From Brachybacterium sillae (GTDB lineage: Bacteria; Actinomycetota; Actinomycetes; Actinomycetales; Dermabacteraceae), in the NCBI RefSeq assembly GCF_025028335.1, contig NZ_JAFEUW010000001.1, positions 1,178,001 through 1,242,000 of the forward strand: a DNA stretch of 64,000 nt, in the 5' to 3' direction. A model generated the notes under the pieces. The model saw only the letters and a list, made by a program, of their open reading frames with translations, was not told the origin of the DNA and did not search any database. The translations under genes and the position numbers were made by a program. Positions 50,637 through 58,431 of the stretch are shown one piece after another. The stretch's first letter is position 1, and each line of letters begins with the position of its first letter.

Positions 50637-52085
50637 GTGAGGACAGCGACATCGACCGGCCCCGGTGCTCCCACTCCCGCGGAGTGGATCGGCCAGGCGC
50701 GCGCGCTGCTGGAGGCTGCCGCCGCGAGTTTCACCCTGGACGGCACTCCCCCGCCACAGGGACCCGCTCCGAGCGACCGCGACAGGATCGAGGCGATCGC
50801 TGCCCTGGAGGGATTGCGCGGCGCCGTCGGGGCTCTGCAGGCGCGCCTCCAGGTCGCGTTCCGCGACGCCCAGGTGGAGCAGCAGCGCGAGCAGGGCGTG
50901 CGGCCGGAGCATCTGGGCCGAGGGATCGCCGACCAGATCGCTCTGGCGCGGCGCATCTCTCCGTCCCAGGAGCAGAAGCATCTGGATCTGAACGCGGTGC
51001 TGGTCGAGTCCCTGCCACAGACCCTCGAGCATCTGGCCTCGGGAACGGTCCATGAGACCGCGGCCCATGAGGTCGCGAAGGCCGTACGGACGCTGGGCGA
51101 GGCGGATCGCGCCGCGGTGGACCGGGCCCTCGCTGAGGACCTCCCGACGCTCACCCCCCGTCAGGTGGCCCGATCGGCCCGCGCCGTCGCCGACCGTCTG
51201 CAACCGACCGCCATGACGGAGCGGCACCGCGTCGCCCGAGACGGCCGCTGTGTCCTGCTGCAGCATGAGGAGGACGGCATGGTGCGGCTCTCCGCGTTGC
51301 TGCCGGTCGAGAAGGGTGTCGCGGCGCACGCCGCTCTGGAATCCCACGCCCGGGCGCGGCTCGCCACCGGGGATGAACGCACCCGGGGGCAGATCATGGC
51401 CGACGTGATGGCGGAGCTGCTGCTGCACGCCGCAGGGGCCGGACGTCCGTGCCCGCCCTCCTCGAGAGCCGACGACGTCGACGGGAGGACCGCGGCCCCG
51501 GCGGTCGGCATCGAGGTCCAACTGATCATGACCGATCTGGCTCTCCTCGGCGGCGATGACGAGACCGCGCAGCTGAACGGCATCCCCGTGCCCGCCGCCA
51601 TCGCCCGCCACCTGGCACTGGGTGAGGACCCGGCCGACCCGACCGGGACAGAAGGGATCCGAGAGGGCACCCGCTGGATCCGGCGGCTCTACACCCATCC
51701 CGCCACCGGGGATCTGCGGGCGACGGACCCCCGCCGACGCACCTTCCCCGCGGACGTGCGCCGGTTCCTCACCCTGCGGGAGCGGACCTGTCGACATGCC
51801 CACTGTGATGCCCCCGTACGGGACATCGACCACGTGCAGCGCTACGCCGACGGTGGTGAGACTGTGCCGGGGAACGCTGTGGCCACCTGCCAGCGCCACA
51901 ACCTTGCCACGGAGATGCCCGGGTGGCGGAAAGAACTGCACACCGACCCCGCCACCGGGGCCACCGAGCTGAGGGTGACCACGCCCACCGGACATCGGTA
52001 CACCAGCACCGCTCCCCGGCTGCGGGGTCCCGCGGTGGGCGACGCCACCCCTGAGGACGACAGAGCGGGGCCGGGCGCTCCCTGA
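50637..52085 (+). CDS. DUF222 / HNH endonuclease domain protein
   Basis: This 482-residue protein belongs to the actinobacterial DUF222-HNH family. The helical DUF222 part spans about residues 15-330. The HNH nuclease motif is C-terminal: CRHAHCDAPVRDIDHVQRYA, then PGNAVATCQRHN. Copies are numerous in many Micrococcales genomes and their role (nuclease, possibly mobile) is unproven. I chose the GTG at 50637, 8 bases after GAGGAGG; a GTG 9 bases earlier overlaps that site. It converges on putP. Confidence 0.88.
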   Translation: MRTATSTGPGAPTPAEWIGQARALLEAAAASFTLDGTPPPQGPAPSDRDRIEAIAALEGLRGAVGALQARLQVAFRDAQVEQQREQGVRPEHLGRGIADQIALARRISPSQEQKHLDLNAVLVESLPQTLEHLASGTVHETAAHEVAKAVRTLGEADRAAVDRALAEDLPTLTPRQVARSARAVADRLQPTAMTERHRVARDGRCVLLQHEEDGMVRLSALLPVEKGVAAHAALESHARARLATGDERTRGQIMADVMAELLLHAAGAGRPCPPSSRADDVDGRTAAPAVGIEVQLIMTDLALLGGDDETAQLNGIPVPAAIARHLALGEDPADPTGTEGIREGTRWIRRLYTHPATGDLRATDPRRRTFPADVRRFLTLRERTCRHAHCDAPVRDIDHVQRYADGGETVPGNAVATCQRHNLATEMPGWRKELHTDPATGATELRVTTPTGHRYTSTAPRLRGPAVGDATPEDDRAGPGAP

Positions 52086-52104
52086 GTGGGAGACACCCGG
52101 CCCC
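52067..52104. terminator. Hairpin at the HNH/putP convergent junction
   Basis: ggggccggg and cccggcccc form a stem that encloses a smaller ctccc/gggag hairpin and the HNH stop codon. Confidence 0.62.
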
Positions 52105-52143
52105 GGTGAGAGGCGCACCGCCCCGGAAGGACGGGTGCGTGTC

Positions 52144-53658
52144 TCAGTGACGCGCGAGCTGTGCCATCGTGCGGTCGTACTCCTCCAGCACACGCTGCGA
52201 CGGCTTCGGAGTCATGAGCGACACGACGATCGCGAGGACGAGGCAGACCAGGAAGCCCGGCACGATCTCGTATAGACGCTCCGGCAGCAGGCCAAAGAGG
52301 GTGCCCAACTCGGTCTTGCCCCACAGGAACGCGACCACCGCACCGCTGACCATGCCCGCCAGAGCACCGGCCGTCGTCAGGCGGCGCCAGAACAGGGACA
52401 GGAGCACGATCGGCCCGAAGGCGGCGCCGAAACCGGCCCACGCGAAACCGACCAGGTCGAGGATGGTGTTGCTCGGGTTCAGGGCCAGCAGCATGGCGAT
52501 GATCGACACCACCAGCACCCCCGCACGGCCGTACCACAGCTGCACCTTCTCCGAACGCTCCCGGCGGCCGCCGAGGATGCCGATCAGATCCTCCACCAGC
52601 GCGGAGCTGGTGACCACCAGCTGCGAGGAGATGGTGGACATGATCGCCGCGAGCACCGCCGCGAGCAGGAAACCCGCGGCGAGGGGATGGAAGAGGATCT
52701 GGGCGAGGTCGAGGAAGACGGTCTCACCGTTCTCGGTGTCCGTGAGGATCGCATCCTGGTTCTGCTGGAAGTACGCCAGACCGGCGAGGGCGGTGAAGAT
52801 CGCCCCGACGGCGCACAGGATCATCCAGCCGATGCCGACGACCGTGCCGTACCGGGCGTCCCGCGAGGACCGCATCGCCATGAAGCGCACGATGATGTGC
52901 GGCTGGCCGACGTACCCCAGGCCCCAGGCCAGAGCGGACAGCACCCCGATGAACGTGGCCCCACCGGTGAGGGAACCGAAATCCGGGTTCACCTCGGCCA
53001 CCGAGCGGAACATCTGCGCCGGGCCCCCCACCGCGAACATGCCCATGATGGGGACGATCAGCAGCGAGACGAACATGATCAGGCCCTGCACCACGTCCGT
53101 GTAGGTCGCACCGAGGAAGCCCCCGAACAGTGTGTACAGCACGGTCACGCCACCGACGAGCATCATGCCCGCGAGGTACGAACCGCCGAACGACGACTCG
53201 AAGAACCGACCGCCGGAGACCATGCCCGAGGACACGTAGAACGTGAAGAACACCAGGATCACGGCGCCGGCGGCGATGCGCAGCAGCCGGGAGCGATCAT
53301 GGAGACGGTTCTCGAAGAAGCTCGGCACGGTGATGGAATCACCGGCCACCTGCGTGTACTCCCGCAGACGAGGCGCGACGAAGATCCAGTTGAGAGCGGC
53401 GCCGACGGTGAGGCCGATGGCGATCCACGCCTCCACCAGACCGGACATGTACAGGGCGCCGGGGAAACCCATGAGGAGCCAGCCCGACATGTCGGAGGCC
53501 CCTGCGGAGAGTGCGGCGGTGAACGGGTGCAGAGAGCGGCCGCCGAGCATGTAGTCGTCGCCGCTGCGGGTCTTGAGGAAGGCGTAGAGGCCGATGCCGA
53601 TCATCGCGAGGAAGTAGATCGCGATCGCGATGATCTTGAAGGTGAGGTCCAACGTCAC
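52144..53658 (-). CDS. putP: Sodium/proline symporter
   Basis: This 504-residue, thirteen-helix sodium:solute symporter matches PutP closely. It has GGRSLHPFTAALSAGASDMSGWLLMGFPGA (Na+ and proline site), VFFTFYVSSGMVSGG, LGYVGQPHIIVRFMAMRS and AAIMSTISSQLVVTSSALVEDL. It imports proline with sodium, for osmoprotection or as nutrient. It is monocistronic and converges on the HNH gene. No putA is nearby. Confidence 0.93.
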   Translation of the reverse strand: MTLDLTFKIIAIAIYFLAMIGIGLYAFLKTRSGDDYMLGGRSLHPFTAALSAGASDMSGWLLMGFPGALYMSGLVEAWIAIGLTVGAALNWIFVAPRLREYTQVAGDSITVPSFFENRLHDRSRLLRIAAGAVILVFFTFYVSSGMVSGGRFFESSFGGSYLAGMMLVGGVTVLYTLFGGFLGATYTDVVQGLIMFVSLLIVPIMGMFAVGGPAQMFRSVAEVNPDFGSLTGGATFIGVLSALAWGLGYVGQPHIIVRFMAMRSSRDARYGTVVGIGWMILCAVGAIFTALAGLAYFQQNQDAILTDTENGETVFLDLAQILFHPLAAGFLLAAVLAAIMSTISSQLVVTSSALVEDLIGILGGRRERSEKVQLWYGRAGVLVVSIIAMLLALNPSNTILDLVGFAWAGFGAAFGPIVLLSLFWRRLTTAGALAGMVSGAVVAFLWGKTELGTLFGLLPERLYEIVPGFLVCLVLAIVVSLMTPKPSQRVLEEYDRTMAQLARH

Positions 53659-53754
53659 GTCCTTGTCGTCGGAGGGATGGGTGCGGCGTCACGATAGTGC
53701 CGACCGGACGGTTCTCCGAGCGGACGTGACGCATCTGGCGTGAGGGACCAGTCC

Positions 53755-54636
53755 TCAGCCCTTCACTGCGCCGAGCGAGGTGTTCATGATCCGCCGCTGG
53801 AAGATCAGGAACACAACCGCGACCGGCAGCGTCATGAGTGTCGCAGCCGCCAGCTTCAGCGGGTACTGCGACCCCTGTGACAGCTGCCCGGACGCGAGCT
53901 GCGCCACGCCCTTGGTGAGAGTGGTCAGCTCCGGGCTCTGGGTCGAGACGATGAAGTGGTTCAGCTCGTTCCACGACCCCTGGAAGGACAGGATGATGAT
54001 GGTCATGAGAGCCGGGGTGGCCATCGGCAGGACGATCGACCAGAACGTGCGGAAGGTTCCCGCCCCGTCGATCCGCGCCTGCTCCTCGACCGACCGGGGG
54101 ATCGACTCGAAGAAGTTCTTCATGATGAAGATCCCCGCTGCGTCGGCGAGAAGGGGGACCGTCATTCCGGCGAACGAGTCGTAGATCCCCAGGGTGTTCA
54201 CTACCAGGAACTTGGGGATCAGCAGCACCACTCCGGGCACGGCCATCACTGCGATAAGCAGGGCGAAGACCGCTCCCCGTCCGCGGAAGTCGAGACGCGC
54301 CAGTGCGTACCCAGCCAGCGAGTTCAGGAACACGCGCCCAAGGGTCACGATGAGGGTGACGACGAAGCTGTTCCGGATCCAGGTGGGGAAGTCGGAGTTC
54401 GCGAAGAGCCGCTGATAGGCGGCACCGGTCCAGGTCTCGGGCACGAGCGACAGAGGGTTCGACGCGGCATCCGGTTCGGTCTTGAAACTCGTCACCACCT
54501 GGACGAGGAACGGGAAGATGTAGATGGCGGCGACGAGGAACAGCAGGATCCACAACACAGGTGCGACCCCTCGGCCGGCTGGCACTCGGTGACGTCGCCC
54601 GGCTGCGGGTGCCGGGGTGCTGACAGCAGTGCTCAT
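53755..54636 (-). CDS. Carbohydrate ABC transporter permease (MalG-type)
   Basis: This 293-residue permease has six helices and the ATPase-docking EAA loop EEQARIDGAGTFRTFWSIVLP near residue 195. It is the second permease of a sugar importer of the CUT1 group. Its start overlaps the stop of the MalF-type permease gene (ATGA at 54633-54636). No ATP-binding subunit follows, so the importer must borrow one, as many actinobacterial CUT1 systems do with MsiK. Confidence 0.92.
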   Translation of the reverse strand: MSTAVSTPAPAAGRRHRVPAGRGVAPVLWILLFLVAAIYIFPFLVQVVTSFKTEPDAASNPLSLVPETWTGAAYQRLFANSDFPTWIRNSFVVTLIVTLGRVFLNSLAGYALARLDFRGRGAVFALLIAVMAVPGVVLLIPKFLVVNTLGIYDSFAGMTVPLLADAAGIFIMKNFFESIPRSVEEQARIDGAGTFRTFWSIVLPMATPALMTIIILSFQGSWNELNHFIVSTQSPELTTLTKGVAQLASGQLSQGSQYPLKLAAATLMTLPVAVVFLIFQRRIMNTSLGAVKG

Positions 54637-55727
54637 CGCACACTTCCTTCCGCGGGGGCAGCGTGGGTCGCAGCGGCGGCACGGCGTCGCCGGGAACGGG
54701 AAGCGGGATCCCGTTCCACCAGGGCGAGGCGCTGCAGAACAGTGAAGATCACGATGATCGCGAACAGGATGAAACTAATCGCGGCGCCCTGCCCCCATCG
54801 CTGGCTCTCGAAAGCCGACGTGTACGACAGATAGGCGGGTGTGAGGGTGGTCTTCGACGGCCCCCCTTGCGTGCCGGTGTAGATCTGATCGAACACCTGC
54901 CAGGTGCCGATCAATCCCAGGGTCAGAACCGTGAACAGCGTCGGACGCAGCTGGGGCAGGGTCACACGAAGGAAACGTTGCACGGCTCCGGCACCGTCCA
55001 TCATAGCCGCCTCCTCGACCTCGGGATCCAAGGCCTGCAGGGCGGCCAGGAACAGCAGCATGAACGTTCCGGAGGTGGTGAACACTGCCATCAGAACGAG
55101 GGCGCTCATCGCCACCGACGGTCCGGCGAGCCACTCCCACGGGGTGACCCCGAGGGGTCCGCGCTGCGTGAGCGCGGCGGGCGGGCTGTCCACACCGAAC
55201 CAACTGAGCAACACGTGAACGACGCCCCGAGGGTCCTGGAACCAGTTGGGACCGTTCAGACCGATGAACGAGATCGCTTTGTTAACTACGCCGTTGTCGT
55301 TGAACAGGAACAGCCACAGCACGGTGATGGCGACAGCGCTGGTGACGGATGGGAAGTAGAAGGCTGTGCGAAAGAAGCCCTTGCCCCGCAACGCTCGTTG
55401 GTTAACCGCCACAGCGAGCAGCAAAGCCACGACGGTCTGCAGCGGCACCACCGCCAGCACGTAGTAGAGATTGTTCCGCAGGGCGAGTCCGAAGTCCCGC
55501 TGCGCCAGGCCGGGTTCGCTGAGGATCGCGGAGTAGTTCCGCAGACCGACGAACCCGACCTGGGAGCTGAAGGGGCTGCCCCGTCCTGTCCAGTCGGACA
55601 GGCTCACCCACAGGGCCATGAGGACCGGGACCACCAGGAACAGCCCCAGGATCACGATGACCGGCAGCGTGAACAGCCAGCCTGCCGCGGCGTCCTTGCC
55701 CAGGAGCCGGTGGCGTCGACGGTGCAT
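54633..55727 (-). CDS. Carbohydrate ABC transporter permease (MalF-type)
   Basis: This 364-residue permease has six main helices. It has GWLFTLPVIVILGLFLVVPVLMALWVSL at the start and the EAA loop EVEEAAMMDGAGAVQRFLRVTLP near residue 240. A hydrophilic insertion of about 50 residues (GPNWFQDPRGVVHV region) precedes the fourth helix, longer than in many relatives. It lies 42 bases after the binding-protein gene and overlaps the second permease gene. It works with both in import of an oligosaccharide. Confidence 0.92.
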   Translation of the reverse strand: MHRRRHRLLGKDAAAGWLFTLPVIVILGLFLVVPVLMALWVSLSDWTGRGSPFSSQVGFVGLRNYSAILSEPGLAQRDFGLALRNNLYYVLAVVPLQTVVALLLAVAVNQRALRGKGFFRTAFYFPSVTSAVAITVLWLFLFNDNGVVNKAISFIGLNGPNWFQDPRGVVHVLLSWFGVDSPPAALTQRGPLGVTPWEWLAGPSVAMSALVLMAVFTTSGTFMLLFLAALQALDPEVEEAAMMDGAGAVQRFLRVTLPQLRPTLFTVLTLGLIGTWQVFDQIYTGTQGGPSKTTLTPAYLSYTSAFESQRWGQGAAISFILFAIIVIFTVLQRLALVERDPASRSRRRRAAAATHAAPAEGSVR

Positions 55728-55769
55728 GGCAGCGCCTTCCGTTGGTACGTTCGCGGGCAGTCGCCGCGA

Positions 55770-57047
55770 TCAGCCGCCGAGGGCAGCCTGCAGGTTGGTC
55801 TGGACTGAGTTCAGGATCGTCTTCGGGTCCGAGCTCCCCAGCGTCTCCAGCTGTGAGTTCAGGTCGGCGATGACGTCAGACGTGCCGGCCTGGGCGGGCG
55901 GATTCTTGGCGTACCCCGCTCCAGCCATGAAGGGCGCCAGATCCGGGTACTCGGCCGACCAGTCCTCGGCAGTGGACTGCACAGATGGCATCACACCGAA
56001 GGCCTTCGCGAAGGCCATCTGCTGCTCGGGGGAGGTGAGGTGCTCGATGAGAGAGCGCGCCTGGTCCTTGTTTGTCGAGCCCGCCGCGAGCCCCCAGGCG
56101 TTGGAGAACTGCAGAGTGCCCTTCCCTCCGGGACCGGCGGGCAGCTCGACGACCCGATACTTGACGTCCGGGAAGTCGTTGCTGAGGGCACCGGTGATCC
56201 AGTTGCCCTCGATGACCATCGCCGCCAGCCCCTTGCCGAACGCCTCCCCGCCCCAGCCTGCGCCGAGGTCCTTGGCGAACTTCAGCGAACCGTCGGCCAT
56301 CATGGATTTGACGAAGGTCAAGGCCTCGATGTTCTGCGGGGAGTCGGCGGTAGCCCTGCCATCCGTCACCAGCTCTCCGCCAGCCTGAGCCATGAAGGCG
56401 CCCAGGCGCTGGTACTCCGCCCCCATGGACAGACCGACGACATCACCCTGAGTCAGTTTGGTGGCAGCTGCGTGGAGTCCATCCCAGTCGGTGGGAATGT
56501 CGGCGTCGGTGAGACCAGCAGCGCTCCACAGGTCGGAATTGATGATCAACGCCAGCGTGGAGAAGTCCTTCGGAGCGGCGTAGAAGGTGCCGTCAAGGGT
56601 GAAGGCCTCCACGAGCTTGGGGAAGAAGTCCGCCTTGTTGGCGAGGTCGTCGCCATAGGCCTCGATAGACCCGTTGCCCGCAAAACCGGCGAGGGCATCG
56701 GTCGACAGGTAGAACACATCCGCCGGCTTGCCCGAGGCGAAGCCCTGGGAAAGCTGCTGGTTCAGATCGGACGCCACGATCACCTCAGCCGCGGTTCCAC
56801 TCTGCTGGCTCCACGCGGCCACCGCATCCTTCACGGCCTTGGTCTCCGCGTCACCGGAAGAACCGATCAGGACGCTCAGAGCACCGCCGGATCCACTTCC
56901 TGCGTCACTTCCACCGGAACCGGTGCCACCGGAATCGGAGTCAGCATCCTCGAAACCGCTGCCTCCGCAGGCGGCGAGTGTGAGTCCCAGAATGGGCACG
57001 GCGCCCGCGGTCAGCGCACGACGGGTGATTCGGGGGGTGGGGATCAT
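55770..57047 (-). CDS. Extracellular sugar-binding lipoprotein of an ABC importer
   Basis: This 425-residue solute-binding protein has a lipoprotein signal peptide with lipobox LAAC (GLTLAACGGSG, Cys near 28), then a Gly/Ser linker and a family 1 binding fold: LSVLIGSSGDAETKAVKDAVAAW, KPADVFYLSTDALAGFAGNG, EAFGKGLAAMVIEGNWITG and GTLQFSNAWGLAAGSTNKDQA. It captures a sugar, probably a di- or oligosaccharide, for the two permeases downstream. The LacI gene directly upstream (56 bases) is on the same strand. Confidence 0.92.
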   Translation of the reverse strand: MIPTPRITRRALTAGAVPILGLTLAACGGSGFEDADSDSGGTGSGGSDAGSGSGGALSVLIGSSGDAETKAVKDAVAAWSQQSGTAAEVIVASDLNQQLSQGFASGKPADVFYLSTDALAGFAGNGSIEAYGDDLANKADFFPKLVEAFTLDGTFYAAPKDFSTLALIINSDLWSAAGLTDADIPTDWDGLHAAATKLTQGDVVGLSMGAEYQRLGAFMAQAGGELVTDGRATADSPQNIEALTFVKSMMADGSLKFAKDLGAGWGGEAFGKGLAAMVIEGNWITGALSNDFPDVKYRVVELPAGPGGKGTLQFSNAWGLAAGSTNKDQARSLIEHLTSPEQQMAFAKAFGVMPSVQSTAEDWSAEYPDLAPFMAGAGYAKNPPAQAGTSDVIADLNSQLETLGSSDPKTILNSVQTNLQAALGG

Positions 57048-57103
57048 GGTGTCCTCCTGTTTTCGGTGTGGTGCCCGGGGGCGGGGTCAGTGGGGAAGCC
57101 GCG

Positions 57104-58147
57104 TCAACGTCGCCTGACTGTCGGCGGCAGGAGCTCCTGCGGAAGCGGGGAAAGCTGATCGGCGGAGGTCTCGATGCGGGCGACGATCCGGTCGACCATG
57201 ACCTGCGCCACCTGCTCGAGAGGCTGGTCGACGCTGGACAGACCGAGAGCCTGCGCGACGGGGGTGTCGTCGAAGCCGATCGTCCGTCCGAGCAAATCGG
57301 GGCGGCCTCCGATACGGAGGTGGGCGGCTACTCCGAGAGCGAGCGTGTCGGATACGCAGACGAATGCGTCGGCCCCGCGCTCCATTAGTGATGCGGCAGC
57401 GGCGGCACCCTCGGCGACACCGTCCTCCTGCCGGACCTCGAGTACCGGGTCGACGACTTCGCCCGCGTCGATGAGCGCGTCCCGATACCCAGCGTGTCGA
57501 TCGTCCCCCACCTCTGAACCCTCCGGCCATCCCACGAAGGCGATCTTCCGTGCTCCTTCGGCGAGCAGCGATCGTGTGGCCTCCAGGGTCCCCGCGCGAC
57601 CGTCTACGTCCACCCAGTCATGCGCGGCTACGGCATTCCCATCGGTTCCACTTCCCCAGGGGCGGCCGAACACCACGAAGGGAATGCCCTGCTCTGCGAG
57701 CCACGTCGGTCGCCGGTCTCCCCGGGCCGTGGAGGTCAGGAGGAACCCATCGAGGGAATAGGTGGCACGCAGTTCCGCGAATCGCGCGATCTCCACCTCA
57801 TCGTCCGCGGCCTCGAACAGCAGCACCCGGTAACCGCGATCCGCGGCACGGGCTGTGACCGCATGGAGGAGCCGGTCGAGCACGGTCCCGTTGATGCCAT
57901 CAGCGGCCCGATGCATGCGATATCCGAGCAGGCCGGAACGACGGGTCCGCAATTGTCGGGCGGCGGCACTGGGTCGATACCCCACCCGGCGGATCTCCGC
58001 CTCGACGATGCGTCGGGTGGCGGGGGCGACGCGGGCGGGGTCGTTGAGCACGTTGGAGACGGTCTGGCGGGAAACCCCGGTCGCGGCCGCGATGGACTGC
58101 AGAGTGGCATTCCGGGCTCTGCCCGTGCTCACCGTCGTGCGTCCCAT
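57104..58147 (-). CDS. LacI family transcriptional regulator
   Basis: This 347-residue repressor has the LacI helix-turn-helix (TLQSIAAATGVSRQTVSNVLNDPARV), the hinge, and a periplasmic-binding-like effector domain (AFVGWPEGSEVGDDRHAGYRDAL; FVCVSDTLALGVAAHL; IGFDDTPVAQALGLSSVDQPLEQ). It is the first gene of the sugar ABC operon and is divergent from the debranching-enzyme gene, with palindromic sites about 70-100 bases upstream of its start. It probably represses both units until its sugar is present. Confidence 0.92.
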   Translation of the reverse strand: MGRTTVSTGRARNATLQSIAAATGVSRQTVSNVLNDPARVAPATRRIVEAEIRRVGYRPSAAARQLRTRRSGLLGYRMHRAADGINGTVLDRLLHAVTARAADRGYRVLLFEAADDEVEIARFAELRATYSLDGFLLTSTARGDRRPTWLAEQGIPFVVFGRPWGSGTDGNAVAAHDWVDVDGRAGTLEATRSLLAEGARKIAFVGWPEGSEVGDDRHAGYRDALIDAGEVVDPVLEVRQEDGVAEGAAAAASLMERGADAFVCVSDTLALGVAAHLRIGGRPDLLGRTIGFDDTPVAQALGLSSVDQPLEQVAQVMVDRIVARIETSADQLSPLPQELLPPTVRRR

Positions 58148-58212
58148 GGGGGTCCTCCTGCGGGGTGCCGCCAGCAGGCTCCACTGCTTACCTGGGCGAC
58201 GCGCAGATGGAG

Positions 58213-58250
58213 GATCAAACCTTTCGAACCGGTTGTTTGATCGATCAAAC
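58213..58250. promoter_or_regulatory. LacI-type operator cluster
   Basis: A perfect 16-bp palindrome GTTTGATCGATCAAAC (58235-58250) has the central CG typical of LacI-family operators. The same 8-base half GATCAAAC occurs at 58213-58220, making a wider inverted repeat with 58235-58242. AACCGGTT lies between them at 58227-58234. The block stands between the lacI-type gene and the debranching gene, so one regulator could control both. Confidence 0.8.
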
Positions 58251-58431
58251 TATTGAAGGAATCGTGCGATGGCACCACTGCCGATGTCAAGCCCTCCCGG
58301 CCACATCGCCCCTCGGGCCGATGCCCCCTGCAACCTCCGGAGCATCCTGATCATGGACTCACCGAACCCCCCTCCGCCACTCCGACCGCCCCACCGAGCG
58401 CCACCAGCCGTTCATCCACGACCTGCTGGGG

